Shown piece after piece: positions 1 through 8,456 of a stretch of DNA of 64,000 nucleotides (its first letter is position 1; each line of letters opens with the position of its first letter). This stretch comes from Vallitalea guaymasensis (GTDB taxonomy: Bacteria; Bacillota; Clostridia; Lachnospirales; Vallitaleaceae): positions 5,332,001 through 5,396,000 of the forward strand of contig NZ_CP058561.1 in assembly GCF_018141425.1 (NCBI RefSeq), read 5' to 3'. Under the pieces are notes generated by a model. The model was not told where the DNA came from and searched no databases. It saw only the letters and a list, made by a program, of their open reading frames with translations. A program made the translations under genes and the position numbers.

Positions 1-1
1 G

Positions 2-1105
2 TATTCCGTGAAGAAAAAACGCCTTGTCGGTCCAATTACAAATATTTTTAAGGGAACAGAGTTAGGTCTTACGGAGGGACCCCATTTATATAAGAAAAAT
101 GGATACTATTATCTGCTTACAGCTGAAGGTGGTACTTTCCTTGATCATGCAGTAACCATGGCAAGATCAAAATCAATTACAGGACCTTATGAGGTGGACC
201 CGAAAAATCCTATTCTTACATCTAGGTATGATTGTAAGCTTGAATTGCAGAGAGCAGGGCATGCAAGCTTGGTAGAAACACAAAATGGAGACTGGTACAT
301 GGTTCACTTGTGCGGAAGACCACTTCCTTCTAAAGGACGGTGTATTCTTGGAAGAGAAACAGCGATACAAAAAATGGACTGGACCGAAGATTATTGGCTT
401 AGGCTTGATAACGGAGGGAATACCCCCTTGGTTAATATTAAGTCTCCAGATTTGTTGGAGCATCCATGGGAAAAATCCTGTATTCGGGATAATTTTGACT
501 CTGAAACCTTGAGTATACATTTTCAAAGTCTTAGAATCCCTCTTGGTGAGGATATGCTTTCACTCACAGAGCGCCCCGGTTATCTCAGGTTAAAAGGTTG
601 GGAATCACTAAGTTCAATGCATAAACAAAGTTTGATTGCGAGACGTCAGCAGTCTTTCAAATACACTGCAGTAACCTGTGTTGAATTCGACCCCTATTCA
701 TTTCAGCAGATGGCAGGGCTTATATGTATGTATGACTCCTTGAACTTTTATTACCTAAGTATTACTCATAATGAAAACATTGGTAAAGTCTTGACAATTA
801 TCGTTTGTGATAATGGAACTTTCGATTACCCGATAGATGAGGGAATATCCATTCATAAAGATGAAAAGTGTTATTTAAAGGTAGAAGTAAATTATGTCAA
901 GCTACAGTTCTATTATTCGGGAGATGGTTTTGACTGGAAAGCCATAGGTCCTGTTTTTGACGCAAGCACATTGTCGGATGAGTATTTTACTTATATAAAA
1001 GAAGAAAGATTTACAGGCGCATTTGTAGGTTTATGCTGTCAGGATTTGACCGGATTACACATTAATGCCGACTTCGATTATTTTGAGTATGAAGAAAATT
1101 TATGA
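2..1105 (+). CDS. Glycoside hydrolase family 43 (beta-xylosidase / arabinofuranosidase type), 5' truncated by window edge
   Basis: The reading frame is open from base 2, so the start and the first part of the catalytic propeller lie outside the window; the GTG at 8 is probably internal. The visible part opens with the GTELGLTEGPHLYKK and HAVTMARSKSITGPYE blocks of GH43 beta-xylosidases (subfamily 11 type), followed by QRAGHASLVETQNGDWY and GRETAIQKM. About 200 residues of C-terminal concanavalin-A-like beta-sandwich follow. Such enzymes release xylose or arabinose from short xylo-oligosaccharides, usually in the cytoplasm. GC looks nearer 40% than the roughly 30% of the rest of the window, which could mean a different origin. 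Family assignment is firm; substrate is inferred. Confidence 0.88.
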   Translation, partial: YSVKKKRLVGPITNIFKGTELGLTEGPHLYKKNGYYYLLTAEGGTFLDHAVTMARSKSITGPYEVDPKNPILTSRYDCKLELQRAGHASLVETQNGDWYMVHLCGRPLPSKGRCILGRETAIQKMDWTEDYWLRLDNGGNTPLVNIKSPDLLEHPWEKSCIRDNFDSETLSIHFQSLRIPLGEDMLSLTERPGYLRLKGWESLSSMHKQSLIARRQQSFKYTAVTCVEFDPYSFQQMAGLICMYDSLNFYYLSITHNENIGKVLTIIVCDNGTFDYPIDEGISIHKDEKCYLKVEVNYVKLQFYYSGDGFDWKAIGPVFDASTLSDEYFTYIKEERFTGAFVGLCCQDLTGLHINADFDYFEYEENL

Positions 1106-1352
1106 TTACTTGATCAACTATGATTTAAAATATTTAAATCGCATAGCTTTTAACCCAAGCTATTATTGTTTTGATAATGAATGTCCCTTTAGAAGCTATA
1201 CTGTTTGTCCTAATGAATTAGCTTATGTAAATGAAGTAGGTGAGGTTAAGGATAGAGAAAGCTTTATTGGGTTTAGTGGAGAAATGGATTCGGATGGTTT
1301 TGACATAATAGAACATAAGATATTGTTAACAAAGCTAGAGAGATATGATTAG
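1089..1352 (+). CDS. Small hypothetical protein, doubtful
   Basis: A short ORF of 87 codons counted from the ATG at 1089, which overlaps the end of the glycosidase gene by 17 bases in another frame. An earlier in-frame ATG at 1065 would overlap more. No clear ribosome binding site precedes either ATG. The product has three cysteines, no membrane segment, and no family I recognise. Its stop codon lies in the loop of a terminator-like hairpin. It may be a real small gene, a remnant, or chance. Confidence 0.3.
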   Translation: MKKIYDYLINYDLKYLNRIAFNPSYYCFDNECPFRSYTVCPNELAYVNEVGEVKDRESFIGFSGEMDSDGFDIIEHKILLTKLERYD

Positions 1353-1374
1353 ATTTATATCTCTCTACTTTTTG
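1336..1374 (+). terminator. Rho-independent terminator
   Basis: A perfect 11-bp inverted repeat (1336-1346 and 1357-1367, TAGAGAGATAT / ATATCTCTCTA) with a 10-nt loop is followed by CTTTTTTGT. It would end transcription of the glycosidase gene and the small ORF. Confidence 0.75.
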
Positions 1375-1986
1375 TAATATTCTTTGTAGATAATTATGTA
1401 TTCTTACAAAAGTTATAATAGTTATAATGCTGAACACTTCTTATAATACTCAATTTAACTATGCGCAAAACACAACTTTAACGAAATGTTATAAGTAATA
1501 TATACTATACGTGAAAATATTAACAAACTTTCATAATTTTTATCTTCTTATACTTCTTGTTTTATATTGTGTTCAATATCACTATTATTACATCTTATTC
1601 TTATTATTTTGCAAGATCTTATAGGAAATAATTATAATATGACATTTAACTAAAATATTAACTTTTATATACAACTACAGCATAATCCATTATAGATAAT
1701 AAATCTAAATTATTAATACTAACCACTATTTAACCCATTTGTTTTATGATATAATATACTAAATTATGCTCTACTATAATATAGATTAACTCCTATTAAT
1801 ATATATTATACTTATATTTAAAAGGTTTTATATTGCTATATTATGATAATAAAATATATACCAGTTAATTATTATGACTATGGATAATTTATATTATATA
1901 GATTTAATTAATAATCAAATATTAATATATTGCAATTTATTAATATTCGTTAAAACTATACTAAAAATAAGAAAGGTTTATATATA
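1375..1986. other. Extremely AT-rich intergenic gap, no gene seen
   Basis: About 610 bases with GC well under 20%. I see no ORF with a ribosome binding site, no RNA gene and no convincing hairpin. Several TATAAT-like strings occur, but at this composition they carry little weight. The promoter of the downstream ttcA-like gene must lie in the last part. The gap separates the higher-GC glycosidase from the core genes. Confidence 0.5.
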
Positions 1987-2703
1987 ATGAAATTACAACA
2001 ACTACTTAGCCATACTAGAAAAGCTGTAGATACTTACAATATGATAGATGATGGAGATAAAATAGCGATAGGTGTTTCCGGAGGAAAAGATAGTTTAGCA
2101 CTACTCTATGCGTTAAAAGGACTGCAGAGATTCTATCCAAAGAAATTTGAAGTTGAAGCTATTACTGTTTCTCTTGGCTTTGATAATTTTAATTTAACAG
2201 GAGTCAAAAATCTATGCAAAGAATTAGATATAAATTATACAATTGTTGATACTGATATTGGTGAAATCATATTCAACGAGAGAAAGGAAAAAAATCCATG
2301 TTCATTATGTGCTAAAATGCGTAAAGGTGCCTTAAATGAAATGGCAGATAAGTTAGGATGTAATAAAATCGCTCTTGGTCATCATAAAGAGGATATTGTT
2401 GAAACTATGATGATGTCATTGTTTTTTGAAGGTAGATTCTATACATTTTCTCCAGTGACATATCTTGACAGGATGAAACTATATTCTATTAGACCTTTTA
2501 TGTATGTTGCAGAAAAAGATTTGATAGGATTTAAAAATAAATATAATCTACCTGTTGTAAAGAGCCCTTGCCCTGCCGACGGAAATACTAAGCGTGAATA
2601 TATGAAAAATCTTCTCTCCAATTTAGAAAAAGAGAACCCTGGTTTGGTACAAAGGCTATATAGAGCTATTGAAGGTTCAGATATCAAAGGTTGGAAGTTC
2701 TAA
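1987..2703 (+). CDS. ttcA: TtcA-like tRNA 2-thiocytidine synthetase family protein
   Basis: A 238-residue PP-loop ATPase with the SGGKDS nucleotide loop at residues 31-36. A CxxC pair (C105, C108) and a third cysteine in SPCPADG (C195) match the iron-sulfur cluster and thiolation cysteines of the TtcA family. TtcA adenylates cytidine 32 of certain tRNAs and replaces its oxygen with sulfur, in the cytoplasm. A GAAAGG ribosome binding site lies just upstream of the ATG. It is shorter than the E. coli enzyme, so it could be a TtcA-like paralogue with another tRNA target. The family is firm, the exact tRNA position inferred. Confidence 0.82.
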   Translation: MKLQQLLSHTRKAVDTYNMIDDGDKIAIGVSGGKDSLALLYALKGLQRFYPKKFEVEAITVSLGFDNFNLTGVKNLCKELDINYTIVDTDIGEIIFNERKEKNPCSLCAKMRKGALNEMADKLGCNKIALGHHKEDIVETMMMSLFFEGRFYTFSPVTYLDRMKLYSIRPFMYVAEKDLIGFKNKYNLPVVKSPCPADGNTKREYMKNLLSNLEKENPGLVQRLYRAIEGSDIKGWKF

Positions 2704-2751
2704 TATTTATAATATGGCATTAATGAAGGTAAGTAAATGAGGTGTATACTA

Positions 2752-3819
2752 ATGATAAAAAATAATGATTACCATGAACAACAAAATATTAAAAACTCAG
2801 TTATATTAAGAGAAATTATGTACTCTCTACCCTCTTTTACATTTGAATTTTTTAGAGGCATAGAACAGACTACTTCATCCAAAACTAGGATTGCTTACGC
2901 ATATGATCTTAGACTGTTTTTTGAATTTATACTTGAGTATCACAAGGATTTCAAAGATAAAGATATAACACACATAGAACTAAAAGAACTCTCATATATA
3001 ACACCAGATGATATTGAAATGTATTTAGAATACCTAAGTTATTATAAAAAAGAAGATAAAAAAGGTCATATTATTGAACATAAAAATACTGAAAGAGGTA
3101 AATCCAGAAAGCTTGCAAGCCTAAGGTCTTTTTTTACATATTTTTATAAAAAGCAAAAAATAACTAACAACCCTGCTTTGCTGGTCGATCTACCTAAGAT
3201 ACATAATAAAAACATAACACGTTTAGAAATTGATGAAGTAGCTAGATTATTAGATGAAGTTGAATCTGGTGATAAGCTAACACAATCTCAAAAGAAATAT
3301 CATAAATTAACAAAAGACAGAGATTTAGCATTGATGACGTTATTACTTGGAACTGGTATACGTGTTTCTGAATGCGTTGGTCTTAACATTTCTGATATTG
3401 ATTTCAATGTTAATGGTATTAGGATTGTAAGAAAAGGTGGTAACGAAGTTATCATATATTTTGGAGATGAGGTTGAAAGTGCATTAATGGCATATTTGGA
3501 TAATAGAAAACATATTATACCCGTTTCAGGTCATGAAGATGCACTATTTCTTTCATTACAACATAAACGATTAAGTGTAAGATCTGTCCAAAACCTAGTA
3601 AAAAAATACTCTAAGCTTGTAACTAACTTAAAAAATATCTCCCCTCATAAGCTCAGAAGTACCTATGGAACCAATCTATATAGAGAAACTGGTGATATAT
3701 ACCTTGTTGCTGATGTTCTAGGTCATAAGGATGTAAATACAACTAAAAAGCATTATGCACAAATAGAAGATGCTAGACGAAGACAAGCAGCAAAAGTTAT
3801 TAAGTTAAGAAAAGACTAG
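2752..3819 (+). CDS. Tyrosine recombinase, XerC/XerD-like
   Basis: An integrase-family recombinase of about 355 residues. Numbered from an in-frame upstream ATG at 2737, it shows R209 (GTGIRVSE), K233 (RKGGNE), H304 and R307 (SPHKLR), H330 (LGHKD) and the nucleophile Y340 (KKHYAQ), a full catalytic set. An N-terminal SAM-like DNA-binding domain precedes it. The ATG at 2752 has GAGGTG seven bases upstream; 2737 (preceded by AAGG) is possible. Chromosomal neighbours (ttcA, lexA) and the absence of att-like repeats favour a housekeeping Xer protein for dimer resolution over a phage integrase. It may be a paralogue rather than the main XerC. Confidence 0.85.
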   Translation: MIKNNDYHEQQNIKNSVILREIMYSLPSFTFEFFRGIEQTTSSKTRIAYAYDLRLFFEFILEYHKDFKDKDITHIELKELSYITPDDIEMYLEYLSYYKKEDKKGHIIEHKNTERGKSRKLASLRSFFTYFYKKQKITNNPALLVDLPKIHNKNITRLEIDEVARLLDEVESGDKLTQSQKKYHKLTKDRDLALMTLLLGTGIRVSECVGLNISDIDFNVNGIRIVRKGGNEVIIYFGDEVESALMAYLDNRKHIIPVSGHEDALFLSLQHKRLSVRSVQNLVKKYSKLVTNLKNISPHKLRSTYGTNLYRETGDIYLVADVLGHKDVNTTKKHYAQIEDARRRQAAKVIKLRKD

Positions 3820-3823
3820 TTTT

Positions 3824-4120
3824 CTAATTAATAATAGGAACAATAATATGATCTCCATGAAGTATTATATCACTAGACAAGTTATTTATGTGTTTTAACT
3901 CTTTTATATACTCCTTAGTGTTATAATACTCTTTATTCATATTTTCCCTTGAAATGGACCATAAAGTATCATTTTTCTCAATCTTGATAGACATATAAAT
4001 CTTGTTAGGTTTAATTTCTAACCCCTTAACATAATTTGATCCTAATAAAAAACCACAAACAATAAAAAGCGATACACACATACATATTACCAAGACATAA
4101 AATCTTTTGTTTCTATACAT
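3824..4120 (-). CDS. Small LysM protein, YneA-like SOS cell-division inhibitor candidate
   Basis: A 98-residue protein with an N-terminal membrane segment (about residues 8-28) and one LysM domain starting at KIEKNDTLWSISREN. This is the layout of Bacillus YneA, which delays division during the SOS response and acts at the outer face of the membrane. It is transcribed divergently from lexA, and its promoter contains one LexA box inside the spacer and another near the start of transcription, so strong SOS control is expected. GGGGTG precedes the ATG. Function is inferred from size, domain and context, not close sequence identity. Confidence 0.72.
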   Translation of the reverse strand: MYRNKRFYVLVICMCVSLFIVCGFLLGSNYVKGLEIKPNKIYMSIKIEKNDTLWSISRENMNKEYYNTKEYIKELKHINNLSSDIILHGDHIIVPIIN

Positions 4121-4132
4121 TTATCATCACCC

Positions 4133-4146
4133 CGAACATTTGTTTG
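4133..4146. promoter_or_regulatory. LexA (SOS) box 1
   Basis: CGAACATTTGTTTG matches the Bacillus/Clostridium LexA consensus CGAAC-N4-GTTYG/C. It lies between the -10 element and the start codon of the LysM gene, near the expected transcription start. Confidence 0.85.
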
Positions 4147-4151
4147 TATTT

Positions 4152-4180
4152 ATTATACCCGAACAAATGTTCTGTGTCAA
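4152..4180 (-). promoter_or_regulatory. Promoter of the LysM gene
   Basis: Read on the minus strand: TTGACA (4180-4175), a 17-bp spacer, and TATAAT (4157-4152), a full-consensus sigma-A promoter. The spacer is almost entirely LexA box 2, so a bound repressor would block polymerase directly. Confidence 0.85.
4160..4173. promoter_or_regulatory. LexA (SOS) box 2
   Basis: CGAACAAATGTTCT, a near-perfect palindrome, sits in the spacer of the LysM promoter. Confidence 0.88.
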
Positions 4181-4198
4181 TAATATTTTTTAATTATC

Positions 4199-4212
4199 CG
4201 AACATTTGTTTG
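4199..4212. promoter_or_regulatory. LexA (SOS) box 3
   Basis: CGAACATTTGTTTG, identical to box 1, overlaps the first bases of the lexA -35 element and so fits autorepression of lexA. Confidence 0.86.
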
Positions 4213-4238
4213 ATATTATTAGGTTAATATGCTATAAT
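4210..4238 (+). promoter_or_regulatory. lexA promoter
   Basis: TTGATA (4210-4215), 17-bp spacer, TATAAT (4233-4238). LexA box 3 covers the -35. About 95 bases of leader follow before the lexA start codon. Confidence 0.82.
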
Positions 4239-4337
4239 TGTTAATAAATGTATGCATTATTTTTAGTAATAAAGATTTTACTTGCATGTAATTACAATAC
4301 ATATAACTGGTAAATAATATTATAGGGGTGAATTATT

Positions 4338-4949
4338 ATGAGTAATGACTTGAGCGAAAAGCAAATCAAGATACTTAATTTTATAAAAAGTGAAATTTTA
4401 AATAAAGGATATCCACCAGCCGTAAGAGAAATATGCGATGCTGTAGGCTTGAAATCAACATCAACAGTACATGGCCATCTTGAGAGATTAGAGAAAAAAG
4501 GAATCATTAGAAGAGATCCGACCAAACCAAGAGCAATAGAAATAATTGATGAATCCTTTTCACCTACAAGAAGAGAATTGGTAAGTGTACCTATCGTAGG
4601 TAGAGTTGCAGCTGGAGAACCATTATTAGCAGTAGAAAATATAGAAGAATATTTTCCTATACCTGCTGAGTTTATACCCAACAAACAGACTTTTATGCTA
4701 AATGTTAATGGCACCAGTATGATTGAAGCAGGAATTTATGATGGGGATTTAATTTTGGTACAACAACAAAATCAAGCTGTAGATAGAGATATTGTGGTTG
4801 CATTACTTGATGACTCTGTTACTGTAAAACGGTTTTTTAGAGAACCAGACCATATTAGGTTACAACCTGAGAATAGTTCAATGACTCCTATAATCGTAGA
4901 CGATGTAAAGATTATTGGTAAAGTAATAGGGCTTTTTAGAAGATTTTAA
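4338..4949 (+). CDS. lexA: LexA repressor, SOS master regulator
   Basis: A 203-residue protein of normal LexA length. The N-terminal winged helix-turn-helix (about 1-68) contains the PAVREIC and STSTVHGHL helices. The autocleavage site is A92-G93 in GRVAAGEP. The serine-lysine dyad is S127 (NGTSM) and K164 (VTVKRF). LexA represses DNA-damage genes until RecA filaments stimulate self-cleavage. AGGGGTG precedes the ATG. Autoregulation is supported by the LexA box over its own promoter, and its divergent neighbour is the LysM division-inhibitor candidate. Confidence 0.97.
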   Translation: MSNDLSEKQIKILNFIKSEILNKGYPPAVREICDAVGLKSTSTVHGHLERLEKKGIIRRDPTKPRAIEIIDESFSPTRRELVSVPIVGRVAAGEPLLAVENIEEYFPIPAEFIPNKQTFMLNVNGTSMIEAGIYDGDLILVQQQNQAVDRDIVVALLDDSVTVKRFFREPDHIRLQPENSSMTPIIVDDVKIIGKVIGLFRRF

Positions 4950-4955
4950 TAAGAA

Positions 4956-4994
4956 AAGAGGTTTGCTATTAAAGTGTGTAATAGCAAACCTCTT
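4956..4994. terminator. Bidirectional terminator candidate between lexA and the yqeK-rsfS operon
   Basis: A perfect 15-bp inverted repeat (4956-4970 and 4980-4994) with a 9-nt loop, placed between convergent genes. The flanks are T-rich on both strands but lack a long uninterrupted T-run. Confidence 0.7.
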
Positions 4995-5031
4995 ATTATG
5001 ATAATAATTTTATTTCTTAAGGTAGATAGAA

Positions 5032-6000
5032 CTAATCTTCAATTAAACTCTTAACGTCTATTTTCTTACCATCACTCCATATTCTTTCAAGATCATAGAA
5101 TAATCTATCTTCTTTACTGAAGATATGGATAATGATATTGCCATAATCCAATAATATCCAGCTAGCTGAGTTATAACCTTCTACTTGTTTAGGTTCGTAA
5201 CCATTCTTAGATAAAACTTCGTCTGTTCTATCAATAAGAGCTTTTATATGACTCTTATTATTACCATGAGCTATTATAAAATAATCTGCTATAACTGTTA
5301 GATCTCTTATATCAAGAACTTGTATATCCTCTGCAAGTTTGTCATCTAAAGCCTTCAATGCAGTTTTTAATAGATCCATTGAATTGTCTGTATTCTTTTC
5401 CATATTTATCTCTCCTGTAGTATCCAAAATATTTTTATAGTACTCATAAGCTTCCATAGTAGTAGGTACTATATACTTTTTACTTGTTTTTAAATAATTG
5501 ATTGTATCAGATAAAATCATATATAATGCTTTGTCCAAATCTTTCATAACTACTCTTCTGATTTCATCTAGATTAGGTGCTTTTGTTCTCCCAGGTTCTA
5601 TGTAATCTGATACATAAATAATCTTTTCAAGATTGGACATATTGGGTTTACCAGTAGTATGATAGGTAATTGCATTAAGAATGTCTTCATCATCAATTTC
5701 ATATTCATATTTAGCCATTACAGAACCTATTTCAGCATGAATCAAGTCAAGATTCTTTTTCTGTTCTTCTGTTACTTCAATATTATATTTTTCACATAAC
5801 TCCAATTTCTTATCATCAGATAAGTTTTTTGCACAATCATGTAACAGAGCAGCCACTCTAGCCTTTTCAATATCTACATTATACAGCTTGGCTAAGGAAA
5901 CAGCTGTTTTTTCTACTCCTAATGTATGTTCATATCTATTTTCACTAAGCTGTTTTAGTAGGTGATTTCTAATTCCAGTAATATTATAGTTATTTTGCAT
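5032..6000 (-). CDS. YqeK (Ap4A hydrolase, HD) fused to RsfS (ribosomal silencing factor)
   Basis: A 322-residue two-domain protein. Residues 1-195 are a YqeK-type HD phosphohydrolase (H25, HD at 54-55, IHAEIG, NAITYHTTG), which symmetrically hydrolyses Ap4A. Residues about 205-320 are RsfS/Iojap (DIQVLDIRDLTVIADYFII, VEGYNSASWILLDYG), which binds L14 and blocks subunit joining in starvation. The genes are normally separate neighbours; here no stop codon divides them. A good internal ribosome binding site (AGGAGAG, then ATAAAT) precedes M200 (ATG at 5403-5401), so free RsfS may also be made. It belongs to the leftward nadD operon. Confidence 0.92.
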   Translation of the reverse strand: MQNNYNITGIRNHLLKQLSENRYEHTLGVEKTAVSLAKLYNVDIEKARVAALLHDCAKNLSDDKKLELCEKYNIEVTEEQKKNLDLIHAEIGSVMAKYEYEIDDEDILNAITYHTTGKPNMSNLEKIIYVSDYIEPGRTKAPNLDEIRRVVMKDLDKALYMILSDTINYLKTSKKYIVPTTMEAYEYYKNILDTTGEINMEKNTDNSMDLLKTALKALDDKLAEDIQVLDIRDLTVIADYFIIAHGNNKSHIKALIDRTDEVLSKNGYEPKQVEGYNSASWILLDYGNIIIHIFSKEDRLFYDLERIWSDGKKIDVKSLIED

Positions 6001-6041
6001 GATATTTATCCCTTCTTTACAATAAAAATGTTACAGGCAAA

Positions 6042-6653
6042 CTATATATAGAGTTCATTATCATGAATATATTTTTCAACATCTTCAGGTAATAAATATT
6101 TGATTGATAGTCTATTTTTTACCCTTCTTCTTATCTCAGATGAAGAAATTTCAATATCTGGAATACAAATCAGATTTATTGTAGCATCATATTTGCTTTT
6201 CAATCTATGAATCTCCTGTTGTAATTGTTCATCAGTATAAGTGGAACCTCTATTAGTAACAACAAAATTACAGATTTCAAATAATCTTTTATAATTCTTC
6301 CATTTAACTAGATCAAATAAAGAATCAGCACCTATTATAAAATAATAGGTGTTATTGGGGTATTTTTCATTTAATTCCTCAATAGTATCAACGGTATAAG
6401 TATTACCTTCTCTATCAATCTCTATAGTTGATACTTCAAATCTTTTATTATTAATTATACCAAGCTTAGTCATATTGAACCTATGCTTTTTATCAGATGT
6501 TCCTTTGTTTGATTTCAGATAAGATATACCTGAAGGTATAAACATTATTTTTTTCAAACCCATCTCATCTAATACGTGCTGAGCCAATATCAAATGACCG
6601 TAGTGTATGGGATCGAATGTTCCTCCCATAATACCGATTGATTCATTATTCAT
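6042..6653 (-). CDS. nadD: Nicotinate-nucleotide adenylyltransferase
   Basis: A 203-residue nucleotidyltransferase carrying GGTFDPIHYGH (residues 10-20, the phosphate-binding HxGH motif) and ISSSEIRRR near the C-terminus. It converts nicotinate mononucleotide and ATP to deamido-NAD in the cytoplasm, the penultimate step of NAD synthesis. It is normal length and lies directly upstream of yqeK-rsfS, the standard Firmicute order obg-yhbY-nadD-yqeK-rsfS; here one extra gene sits between yhbY and nadD. GAAGGG precedes the ATG. Confidence 0.96.
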   Translation of the reverse strand: MNNESIGIMGGTFDPIHYGHLILAQHVLDEMGLKKIMFIPSGISYLKSNKGTSDKKHRFNMTKLGIINNKRFEVSTIEIDREGNTYTVDTIEELNEKYPNNTYYFIIGADSLFDLVKWKNYKRLFEICNFVVTNRGSTYTDEQLQQEIHRLKSKYDATINLICIPDIEISSSEIRRRVKNRLSIKYLLPEDVEKYIHDNELYI

Positions 6654-6683
6654 AAATAAACCCTTCTATCAGATTAGTTGTAT

Positions 6684-8402
6684 TTAATAAAATACCAGGT
6701 AATCTTTAATATTATTATATATAGTCTTTTGTTTATGTTTAGAGAATATCTCTGAAACTTCATCCAAAGAACAGAATGGTTGATCTTCCCTAAAGCTTAT
6801 TATATCATCAATAATTTCTTTTGGTATTCTAACATATTGATATTTACTGTCTTTCCACACTCTTCCATAGATATTTTCCAGTTCATATCTTGATGCGGTA
6901 TTCAGATTAGTAAATAGCGAAAAGTCAGAAACGTAATTAGCATAATCAAAATTGATGTTCTTACTGAACGTATATCTAATCCTATTTTTAAGATATTTTT
7001 CAGCTTCTTTATCGTTCATATTAAATAATTCAACTGCATTATATCTATCAGTGATATTAATATTAATATACTCAGGAATTTCAGAATCCACAGCATATAT
7101 ATAAGGTTTTAACTTATCATAATAAGCTGAAGTCATAATACTTTCAACTTCATTTTTGGCTGTATATGGTCTATTATCAACTATACGCTTGACAATGTTG
7201 TCTCTTGTTTCTTCCTTTATATCAATAAAACCAAATAAAGATTCCAATTCATATTCTTTAGCAGTATTAATATTGGTAAGCAATGAAAAATTGTCACTAT
7301 AGCGATTGATCTCGTATCTGCTTATATAACCTTTTTTCTCTAATTCACCTAAAGATTTAATAATATATTTTTGATTATTTCTTTCTTTTACTATTTGGTC
7401 AGCTCTATTTACTGAGAAAAAGCAAGTTCTTCTAATCTGTTTGATAGAAGCAGTATTAAGATTAACTACTTTAATTTCTTTTTCCACATAGTCATTAACT
7501 GGTTTTAGAGCTATGAATTCTTCTACCTTGGAATAGTTATGATACATACCAGGTATTCTTCTAACTTCATATAGGCTATTAATTAGGTTATATAATCTAT
7601 ATTCTACAATATTCTTTGCCATCTTATCGCCTAATTCAGTATCATTAAACAATGATTTCAATTCTTCAAATGATGCTGTACTGATATTACTTATAACAGA
7701 CATCTTGTTTCTATTTTTATCAAACCATTCTTTCGTAAAGGCTGTGTTACAAAACTTAATCTCCTCAACAGAATTGAATGGATTATATTTTCTATAATTA
7801 ACAATAGAATATGCCATTGAACTAGTAGTATCCTCCAATACATCTACTAAATCAGTATAAGTAGCAGTATTGATGTTAACTCCTATAGTAGCGTTTTTGT
7901 TATTATAATTTTCCCAAATACCTTTTTTCTCTTCTTTTGCTTTTAGCATGGCTTTATCTAAATCACTATACTGTTCAGCTTGATTATATGAATCATCCAA
8001 ATTAGCTAATCCCTGTTCCAATAATTCTTCACTTAGAGATTTACTTGATAGCAAATAAACATATTTATAACTCCAACCCTCTAACTTGTCAAATGTTGAA
8101 TCCTTAGAATCCGGCAACAGCATAACTCGTTTGCCTAACAAACGGTTATAAGTATATTCCATAGCTTCAGTAGAAGAATCAGTATCAATACCTATCATTT
8201 TAATAAGTTTAACAGTTTTGTTAGAATTACTATCTTCTTCAATTACTTTGATGGCCTCACCACTAATTACTTCCACAACTTTTGCAAGAGTTATGTCCAT
8301 ATCATTGAAGGTTATCGGTCTTGCTAAACTAGAAAAATTACTTAAATTAATTATTATTAACAACATCATTGTTATCGAAATAAATCTTAAATATTTTTTC
8401 AT
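6684..8402 (-). CDS. Secreted SNase-like protein with six ComEA-type helix-hairpin-helix motifs, nuclease residues lost
   Basis: A 572-residue exported protein with a signal peptide at about 1-27. Residues 35-165 have a staphylococcal-nuclease fold signature (KMIGIDT, LLEQGLAN, KAKEEKKGIWENY). By alignment, catalytic R35 is replaced by K68, E43 by S76 and R87 by W110, so nuclease activity is unlikely. Six ComEA-like helix-hairpin-helix units follow, each opening with an N-I/L-N/S-T-A type motif near residues 176, 239, 314, 377, 447 (degenerate) and 499. Such motifs bind DNA in ComEA. It is inserted between yhbY and nadD; GAGGGG precedes the ATG. Extracellular DNA binding is an inference. Confidence 0.78.
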   Translation of the reverse strand: MKKYLRFISITMMLLIIINLSNFSSLARPITFNDMDITLAKVVEVISGEAIKVIEEDSNSNKTVKLIKMIGIDTDSSTEAMEYTYNRLLGKRVMLLPDSKDSTFDKLEGWSYKYVYLLSSKSLSEELLEQGLANLDDSYNQAEQYSDLDKAMLKAKEEKKGIWENYNNKNATIGVNINTATYTDLVDVLEDTTSSMAYSIVNYRKYNPFNSVEEIKFCNTAFTKEWFDKNRNKMSVISNISTASFEELKSLFNDTELGDKMAKNIVEYRLYNLINSLYEVRRIPGMYHNYSKVEEFIALKPVNDYVEKEIKVVNLNTASIKQIRRTCFFSVNRADQIVKERNNQKYIIKSLGELEKKGYISRYEINRYSDNFSLLTNINTAKEYELESLFGFIDIKEETRDNIVKRIVDNRPYTAKNEVESIMTSAYYDKLKPYIYAVDSEIPEYININITDRYNAVELFNMNDKEAEKYLKNRIRYTFSKNINFDYANYVSDFSLFTNLNTASRYELENIYGRVWKDSKYQYVRIPKEIIDDIISFREDQPFCSLDEVSEIFSKHKQKTIYNNIKDYLVFY

Positions 8403-8456
8403 GTAAACCCCTCGTTTCTTTTAATCATTAGTATAAAATCAGCTGTACCATAATTG

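Noticed and set aside
2752-3819. Phage or island integrase
   Set aside because: The recombinase is surrounded by core genes, with no tRNA, att-like repeats or phage genes nearby; a Xer-type housekeeping role fits better.
4292-4714. Minus-strand ORF of 140 codons over the lexA start
   Set aside because: Fully antisense to the well-conserved lexA N-terminus; composition and lack of a start site mark it as a shadow.
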